Source of the DNA: Australimonas brisbanensis
Lineage (GTDB): Bacteria > Chloroflexota > Dehalococcoidia > Lucifugimonadales > Australimonadaceae
NCBI GenBank assembly: GCA_038147155.1
Contig: JAYQTA010000008.1
Coordinates: 27,814-91,813, forward strand
Direction: 5' to 3'
DNA: 64,000 nt
The position numbers and the translations under genes were made by a program. Positions within the stretch are counted from its first letter, which is position 1; each line of letters begins with the position of its first letter. This document shows positions 59,044-64,000 of the stretch, in pieces. The notes under the pieces were generated by a model. That model was not told the origin of the DNA. It was given only the letters and a program-made list of their open reading frames with translations, and did not search any database.

Positions 59044-60606
59044 CTAGGGCTCCGGCACGAGCCGCCCGCCGGCCCACAGTTCGCCCGCCCCCAGCGGCAG
59101 GTCGGTGGGCAGCGATGCGACGCGTGGGCCCAGCGCCCAGCGCTCTGCGGCGATGGCCGGCATGAACAGCCACGCCCCCTCCAGCGCCTCCCGCTGGATA
59201 TCCGCGACCACCCCCGCACGAGCCGCCGCGTCCGTCTCGGCGGCGTACGCCTCGATGGCCGCGTCCAACGCCGGTGAGCCCGCGCCCGTAACGTTGGACG
59301 CACCGGCGGTGTGCAGCAACGCCAGGGCGAAGTCATTGGGCAGGTCCGTGGGGGGCAGCGGGCCCACGAATGCGTCGAAGTTACGTTCGGCCCACACCCG
59401 GGAGAGATACTCCCCCCGCGTCACCACCTCCACCGTCACCGTGAAGCCCGCCGCTGCCAGCTGGGCGGCCAGCGCACGCCCGTGCTCGACGTACACCTCA
59501 CCGAAGTTCGCCACCAGCAGGGTGAAGCCGGGAGTGCGCCCCGCCAGCAGGGCGTTCGCGGCCGCCGGATCGTTGAAGACGTCCTGGGGCGTGGTGGCCC
59601 AGCCCGGCTCCTCCAGCGGCATGCCCAGCCCCCACGCACCGATGCCGAAATGCGCCTCCAGCGCCGCCTGCGGGTCTAGGGCCAACAGGGCCGCCCTGCG
59701 CACGTTCGGGTCGCTGAATGGGGCGCGAGCGGCGTTGAGGCCAAGGGCCACCCCCCTGCCCTGGCGCTGGAGCACCACCGACCGGAAGCCCTCCGCCTCC
59801 AGCGCGACCCACTGCTCCTCGGTGACCTGGGCGATATCCACCGCGTCCGCGCGCAGCAGCTCCACGCCCACCTCCAGGCTCACCGCCCGCTGGAAGGTGA
59901 TGCGCTCCACCCCCGGCTCAGGGCCCAGGGCGTAGGCGTCCCACCGCTCCAGCACCGCCCCGCCCGACAGCTGGGCCGTGAACCGCCACGGCCCTGCGCC
60001 CACCACCCGGCCGGTACGCAGGTCCACCCGGTCCAGCGCGTCGGGCGCCAGCACTACGGCGTACGGGCTGGCCAGGGCCAGGGGCAGGCCTGCGTCGGGG
60101 GCGCGCAGGCGCAAGCGCACCGTGTCCGTGCCCACCGGCTCGATGGTCTCCACCGCCGCCAGCAGGTGGGCGTGCGCGGCTCCCGGCTCGCGCAATCGCT
60201 CCAGGCTGAACACCACGTCCTGCGGGGTCACGGGGCGCGAGGCGAATCCCTCAGCGTCCTGCCAGCGCGCGTGGGGTGAGAGCACAGCCTCGAAGGTGAG
60301 CGGGTTGGCCCACCGCCAGGAGGCGCACAGGTCACACACGGGGCGCAGGGCGGGCGCGGGGCCGCTCACGTCGAAGCGCAGCAGCCGGGCGTAGGCGGGG
60401 CCGGGCCCGTAGAGCGTCGCCCACTCCGATACCTCGCGCTGGATATCAAGGTGCGGCGCCGCACCCGTGACGGCCACGCGCAGCTCCCCCGCCGCGGGTG
60501 GCGCCGGGGTGGGAGTGGGAGATGGCGTGGGGGACGGGGTGGGCGTGGGCGGCCCGGCGCAGGCGGAGAGCGCCAACGCGGTCAGGAGCAGGAGGCGCAG
60601 GTGCAT
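59044..60606 (-). CDS. oligopeptide-type (SBP_bac_5) solute-binding lipoprotein
   Basis: This 520-residue protein has a lipoprotein signal (LLLLTALALSAC, Cys at 16), then a TPTPSPTPSPTPTP linker, then a family 5 binding domain: RPVCDLCASWRWANPLTFEA, RPVTPQDVVFSLERL (typical), GAGPWRFTAQL and VRRAALLALDPQAAL. It binds peptides, opines or similar in the cell envelope; no permease genes are adjacent. The A of its ATG is the last base of the upstream gene's TGA stop. Coding further upstream in the same frame overlaps other genes and is not used. Confidence 0.87.
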   Translation of the reverse strand: MHLRLLLLTALALSACAGPPTPTPSPTPSPTPTPAPPAAGELRVAVTGAAPHLDIQREVSEWATLYGPGPAYARLLRFDVSGPAPALRPVCDLCASWRWANPLTFEAVLSPHARWQDAEGFASRPVTPQDVVFSLERLREPGAAHAHLLAAVETIEPVGTDTVRLRLRAPDAGLPLALASPYAVVLAPDALDRVDLRTGRVVGAGPWRFTAQLSGGAVLERWDAYALGPEPGVERITFQRAVSLEVGVELLRADAVDIAQVTEEQWVALEAEGFRSVVLQRQGRGVALGLNAARAPFSDPNVRRAALLALDPQAALEAHFGIGAWGLGMPLEEPGWATTPQDVFNDPAAANALLAGRTPGFTLLVANFGEVYVEHGRALAAQLAAAGFTVTVEVVTRGEYLSRVWAERNFDAFVGPLPPTDLPNDFALALLHTAGASNVTGAGSPALDAAIEAYAAETDAAARAGVVADIQREALEGAWLFMPAIAAERWALGPRVASLPTDLPLGAGELWAGGRLVPEP

Positions 60607-61610
60607 CAGGCTTGTCCGCCCGGGCCAGGTGACGCGGTGTCCGGCGCCGGTGTGGAGAAGGGCATGCCCATGCGGGCGAAGACCCCTGCCGCGATGAGCA
60701 GCGGTGGCAGCACGATCTGCAGATGTAACACCACCGCAAGTGTGAACGCGGGCGCGGGATCCACCCCCGCGGACTGGAGCATGGACATGGCGGCGAAGTG
60801 GAACGTGCCGATGCCTCCGGGGAGCGAGGGGACGGCGGAGACGAAGAAGGTGGACGCAGCCATGGCGATGGCCAGGGTGATGGGGGAGACGGACACGCCC
60901 AGGGGCCGCGCCACCAACCACCCCGCCACCCCCATGCACAGCCAGAAGGCGAGCGTGGCAACGAACGAGGTCCCGAGAAGCCGGGGGCGGTGACGGAGCA
61001 TGCGCGTGGCCTCGGTGAGGCGCACGAAGAAGGGGACGCGCCCCACACCCGGCACCGCGTCCAGCCCCCGGGAGATGGCCACCAGCACCAGGACGGTGAT
61101 CACCAGCATCACCACCGAACCGGCCAGCGGGATGGACAGGCGCATGGCGCGCATGCCCGGCACCAGCAGTACGCCCAGCCCCATGAGGATGCCCGTGGCG
61201 AACACGTCCATGGCGTTGCCCACCACCAGCCCGGCCAGCGCCGTGGGGAAGGGGACGCCGTAACGACGGGTGATCAACGCCAACTGCACCGGCTCGCTCA
61301 TCATGCGGATCGGCAGGACGTTGTTCAGGCCGATGCCCGCGTTCTGGGTGAGGAAGGTCTGGTGGAAGCGCGCGCGAGCTCCCGGCATCACCACGTGCCA
61401 ACGGCCTGCACGCAGCACCAGCGCGGCGGCGACGGGTACGGTGCTCAGGAGCAGCAGAGGGAGGGAGATGTCGCCGAAGGCGGTGAAAACCTCGCGCCAG
61501 GCCAATGCGTGCGCAGCCACCCACACCAACGCAACGCTGGCCAGTGTCCCCACCACCAGCTGGAGCCAGCGATTGCGCGAGAGGCGGGCGAGGCGGGCCA
61601 GTCGAGGCAT
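60606..61610 (-). CDS. YbhN/lysylphosphatidylglycerol-synthase-TM-like membrane protein
   Basis: This 334-residue integral membrane protein has about eight helices. It opens with RNRWLQLVVGTLASVALVWV. The conserved loop LNNVLPIRMMSEPVQLALIT and PSLPGGIGTFHF are typical of the AglD/YbhN (LPG_synthase_TM) flippase-like family, which is linked to lipid transfer and glycolipid assembly. Start at ATG 61610 with CGGAG upstream. Translation is coupled to the binding lipoprotein downstream, a joint role that is not obvious. Confidence 0.85.
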   Translation of the reverse strand: MPRLARLARLSRNRWLQLVVGTLASVALVWVAAHALAWREVFTAFGDISLPLLLLSTVPVAAALVLRAGRWHVVMPGARARFHQTFLTQNAGIGLNNVLPIRMMSEPVQLALITRRYGVPFPTALAGLVVGNAMDVFATGILMGLGVLLVPGMRAMRLSIPLAGSVVMLVITVLVLVAISRGLDAVPGVGRVPFFVRLTEATRMLRHRPRLLGTSFVATLAFWLCMGVAGWLVARPLGVSVSPITLAIAMAASTFFVSAVPSLPGGIGTFHFAAMSMLQSAGVDPAPAFTLAVVLHLQIVLPPLLIAAGVFARMGMPFSTPAPDTASPGPGGQA

Positions 61611-61677
61611 GTACGCTCCGCGGTTCCGTCGATGGCCGCTCTCGAGACCGGCGCGGGCCACCGGTTATGATGGGTGC

Positions 61678-62490
61678 ATGGAACCCGCACCCATCGCCCG
61701 CACCCCGCTGGTGGACGGGCACACCCACGTGGACCAGTACGACCCCAGCGAACTGTCCGGTCTGCTCTCTCGTGCGCAGGCCGCCGGAGTGGGGCTGATT
61801 ATAGCAGCGGGCACCTCGCTGGCCTCCTGCGCCCGCGTGCTGGAATTGGCCGGTTCGTACGCCATGGTCCGCGCCGGGCTGGGCCTGCACCCCGCGGACC
61901 TCGAGGGGCCGTGGAGCGATGCCACGGAGTCCGCGCTGCGGGCCATGGCTGCCCACCCCGCGGTGGTGGAGTGGAGCGAGTGCGGCCTGGACTACATGCC
62001 CGGCTCCCCGGAGCGAGCGGTCCAGCAGGACACGCTGCGCCAGCAGGTGCGCCTGGCCCGCGAGCTGCGCCTGCCGCTGGTGGTGCACTCACGCGAGGCG
62101 GACGAGGACACCTGGCGCATCCTGACAGAGGAGCATGCCGAAGAGGTGGGCGGTGCCTGGCACTACTTCGGCGGCACGCGCGAGCAGGCCGAGCGCGCCT
62201 TCGATCTGAACTTCCACATCTCCCTGGCCAAGCCGCTGCTACGCGACGAGGCGCTCCAGCAGGTGGCGGCCCGCCTGCCGCTGGGGAGGGTGGTCGTCGA
62301 GACCGACTCCTACCCCCAGCCCTTCAAGAAGTACCGGGAGCGCTGGACCGAGCCGTGGCATCTGCCCCAGGTGGTCGAGGCGCTGGCTGCGGCGCAGTGC
62401 GTGGAGCCAGAGGCGGTGGCCCAGGCCACCACGACGAACTATCTGGCCATGCTGGGCGGGCGAGTAGACCCGGCCAGCATGGGGCTCTGA
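61678..62490 (+). CDS. TatD-family metal-dependent hydrolase
   Basis: This 270-residue protein has LVDGHTHVDQYDPSELSGLL (H-x-H metal site), VVEWSECGLDYMPGSPERAV (Glu), LPLVVHSREADEDTWRIL (His) and VVVETDSYPQPFKKYRE (Asp). Family enzymes are 3'-5' DNases or deoxyribonucleases acting in DNA repair/quality control. Divergent from the YbhN-like gene. A TTATGA -10-like element lies just upstream. Confidence 0.87.
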   Translation: MEPAPIARTPLVDGHTHVDQYDPSELSGLLSRAQAAGVGLIIAAGTSLASCARVLELAGSYAMVRAGLGLHPADLEGPWSDATESALRAMAAHPAVVEWSECGLDYMPGSPERAVQQDTLRQQVRLARELRLPLVVHSREADEDTWRILTEEHAEEVGGAWHYFGGTREQAERAFDLNFHISLAKPLLRDEALQQVAARLPLGRVVVETDSYPQPFKKYRERWTEPWHLPQVVEALAAAQCVEPEAVAQATTTNYLAMLGGRVDPASMGL

Positions 62491-62533
62491 AGGCGGGGGA
62501 CACCCCACCGCGCATGCTAGGATAGGACGCACC

Positions 62534-63061
62534 ATGGCGACCCCCCGCAATTACTGGATGGTGTCCATCCCCTCCTCCTACGCCGACGTGTGCCGCGAGC
62601 ACGGCTTCACGCTCCTGGGCATGGGCAAGGCGCACCGCAAGCGCGCCCAGCGCATGGAGGTGGGCGACAGGGTGCTGTTCTACGTGAGCGAGGAGATGGT
62701 GTTCGCCGCCACGGCATCCGTCTCCTCCACCTACTTCGAGGACGAATCGCCCACCTGGCCCTCCCCCGACCCGGAGGAGCGCTTCGCCTGGCGCGTGCGC
62801 CTCAAGCCCGACGTGGTGCTCGACGCCGAGCACCTGATCGACGCGCGCCTCCTGGCCCCGCGCATGGAGTACGTGAAGAAGTGGGCGCCCGAGCTGTGGC
62901 CCCTGGCCTTTCAGGGCCTGCTGCACCTGGTGCCCAAGGTGGACTTCGCGGTGGTGGAGCGTGAGATGCGCCGGGGCGTCCTGCGCCCGCAGGTGCGTCT
63001 GGGCGAGGGCATAGCCGAGGGGGCCCAATGCATCCTGGACCGCATGACAGCGGAGGCCTAG
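62534..63061 (+). CDS. EVE-domain protein
   Basis: This 175-residue PUA-like EVE domain protein has NYWMVSIPSSYADVCREHGF, then GKAHRKRAQRMEVGDRVLFY with VSEEMVFAATASVS, and FAWRVRLKPDVV. EVE domains bind modified bases in DNA or RNA; the aromatic pocket residues (W in NYWMVS, F/Y in LFYVS) are present. It is 2 bases in front of the fabI gene. A TAGGAT -10-like element is 16 bases before its ATG. The pairing with fabI may simply be shared transcription. Confidence 0.85.
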   Translation: MATPRNYWMVSIPSSYADVCREHGFTLLGMGKAHRKRAQRMEVGDRVLFYVSEEMVFAATASVSSTYFEDESPTWPSPDPEERFAWRVRLKPDVVLDAEHLIDARLLAPRMEYVKKWAPELWPLAFQGLLHLVPKVDFAVVEREMRRGVLRPQVRLGEGIAEGAQCILDRMTAEA

Positions 63062-63062
63062 C

Positions 63063-63836
63063 GTGGCTGTATCCATCGACCTGTCCGGAACCAGCGCCGT
63101 CGTCTTCGGCGTCGCCAACCACCGCTCCATCGCCTGGGCGGTGGCGGAGCGCCTCCACGCTGCGGGCGCGGCGCTGACCATCACCTACCAGAACGAGCGG
63201 CTGGGGCGCGATGTGCTCAAGCTGGCCGCATCGCTCCCCGGTGCCCAGGCCGTGGAGTGCGACGCCATGAACGAGGCCACCGTGGAGGCCGCCGTCGCCG
63301 CCGCCGCCGTGCAGGCCCCACTGGCCACGGCGGTGCACGCCATCGCCTTCGCCAACCGTGACGACCTGGCCGGCGAGTTCTCCCGCACCGGGCAGGAGGG
63401 CTTCCGCACGGCGCTGGAGGTCTCGGCCTACACGCTGCTGCCCATCGCCCGCGCCGCCGCCGCACGCATGGAGATCGGTGGCTCCATCCAGACGCTGACG
63501 TTCCACGCGGCGGACAAGGTCTACCCCGGCTACAACATCATGGGCGTGGCCAAGGCGGCGCTGGAGAACGAGGTGCGCCAGCTGGCCGCCGAGTTCGGCG
63601 CCCGCAACATCCGGGTCAACGCCATCAGCGCGGGGCCCCTGAACACCCTGGCGGCGCGCGGCATCTCCGGCTTCACCAACATGGCCGAGACCCACGCCCA
63701 GCGCGCCCCCCTCAAGCGCAACATCACCCAGGAGGAGGTGGGCACCACAGCGCTGTTCCTGGCCAGCCCCCTCGCCTCCGGCATCACCGGCCAGACGATC
63801 TACGTCGACGCTGGCTACTCGGTGATGGGCGTCTAG
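63063..63836 (+). CDS. fabI: enoyl-[acyl-carrier-protein] reductase
   Basis: This 257-residue protein has the FabI start VFGVANHRSIAWAVAERL, QTLTFHAADKVYPGYNIMGV with the catalytic Tyr and Lys (Y-N-I-M-G-V-A-K, Y-x6-K) and NAISAGPLNTLAARGI. It carries out the last reduction of each fatty acid elongation round using NADH. GTG start with GGAGG 6 bases upstream. Last intact gene before the degraded edge. Confidence 0.95.
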   Translation: MAVSIDLSGTSAVVFGVANHRSIAWAVAERLHAAGAALTITYQNERLGRDVLKLAASLPGAQAVECDAMNEATVEAAVAAAAVQAPLATAVHAIAFANRDDLAGEFSRTGQEGFRTALEVSAYTLLPIARAAAARMEIGGSIQTLTFHAADKVYPGYNIMGVAKAALENEVRQLAAEFGARNIRVNAISAGPLNTLAARGISGFTNMAETHAQRAPLKRNITQEEVGTTALFLASPLASGITGQTIYVDAGYSVMGV

Positions 63837-64000
63837 TCCTTTCCCGCCTCATCCGCATCAACGCGAAGGGGCCCCGCGCCGCGGGCGGGGCCGCGGGGGG
63901 TAGGGCGGGGGGGGGGTGGGGCCCCCCGGGGGGGGGGGGGGGGCGGGCCCCCGGGCGTAAAACCGCCCGCCGGGGCCCCCCCGGGGGGGCGGCCCCGCAG
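63837..64000. other. low-quality contig end with G/C runs
   Basis: After a short normal stretch with a GC hairpin (GGCCCCGC and GCGGGGCC near 63871-63893), bases from about 63896 on are long G or C runs (up to 15 G in a row). No gene is supported. Such composition is not seen elsewhere in the window and looks like a sequencing or assembly artefact. Confidence 0.7.

Noticed and set aside
60607..62088. N-terminal extension giving a 1014-residue protein on the minus strand ending at 59044
   Set aside because: The extra part overlaps the YbhN-like gene in another frame and is antisense to TatD. The lipoprotein signal at 60606 with the TGATG overlap marks the true start.
63896..64000. G-quadruplex or origin-like structure at the right edge
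   Set aside because: Runs of up to 15 G and long C runs directly at the edge look like a sequencing or assembly artefact, and similar runs do not occur elsewhere in the window.

Overview
The window is a GC-rich bacterial chromosome segment, very probably Chloroflexota (Dehalococcoidia/SAR202-like). This is inferred from gene content, not from a marker tree: an archaellin-like protein in a bacterium, many TIM-barrel amidohydrolases, CaiB-type CoA-transferases, Rieske oxygenase and tripartite (Tct) uptake genes, LutABC, and GT-rich promoters with a TANNNT -10 followed by CGCCCC. The last ~100 bases are long G/C runs that look like a degraded contig end, so the right edge should not be trusted.

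Layout. 1-8.9 kb: YajQ (cut by the left edge), small zinc-ribbon and lipoprotein genes, MFS and amidohydrolase, an N-terminally incomplete OmpR-type response regulator, orn-rluB, a site-2 protease and small conserved genes. 8.9-14.1 kb: aroA-gmk, and convergent to them lutABC plus a 61-residue protein. 14.3-15 kb: a DUF4395 gene preceded by an 11-codon polycysteine leader peptide and an intrinsic terminator, which is the layout of a cysteine attenuator. 15.1-16.2 kb: the lone archaellin-like gene. 16.2-19.8 kb: Tct uptake system. 19.8-31.9 kb: catabolic genes (Rieske oxygenase, RidA, oxidoreductase, MFS, amidohydrolase, two CaiB transferases, acyl-CoA dehydrogenase, an orphan molybdopterin subunit). 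32-36.5 kb: an ECF sigma factor and a MacAB-type export operon that share a 27-base upstream motif.

36.5-48.1 kb: SMP-30 and cupin, small genes, then a tightly packed operon (39.7-45.3 kb) of a Cys-rich protein, two ATP-grasp ligases, a GNAT, lysine 2,3-aminomutase and a tandem GNAT. This looks like a beta-lysine-based biosynthetic pathway. It is followed by a gamma-glutamyltransferase and a dihydroxyphthalate decarboxylase-like protein. 48.1-50 kb: double cupin and NIPSNAP. 50.2-56.4 kb: a photolyase/SRPBCC/SDR/DUF1365/FAD-oxidase operon of the light-inducible type, headed by a badly frameshifted B12-binding regulator. 56.4-58.2 kb: a lower-GC MFS gene. 58.4 kb: a selenocysteine tRNA (anticodon UCA, encoded CCA). 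58.5-63.8 kb: trxA, an oligopeptide-type binding lipoprotein, a YbhN-like membrane protein, TatD, EVE and FabI.

Dispersed palindromic repeats of one family lie at 0.57, 1.1, 3.8-4.1, 6.3-6.7 and 25.6-25.7 kb, always between genes. No rRNA, CRISPR array or intact insertion sequence was seen.
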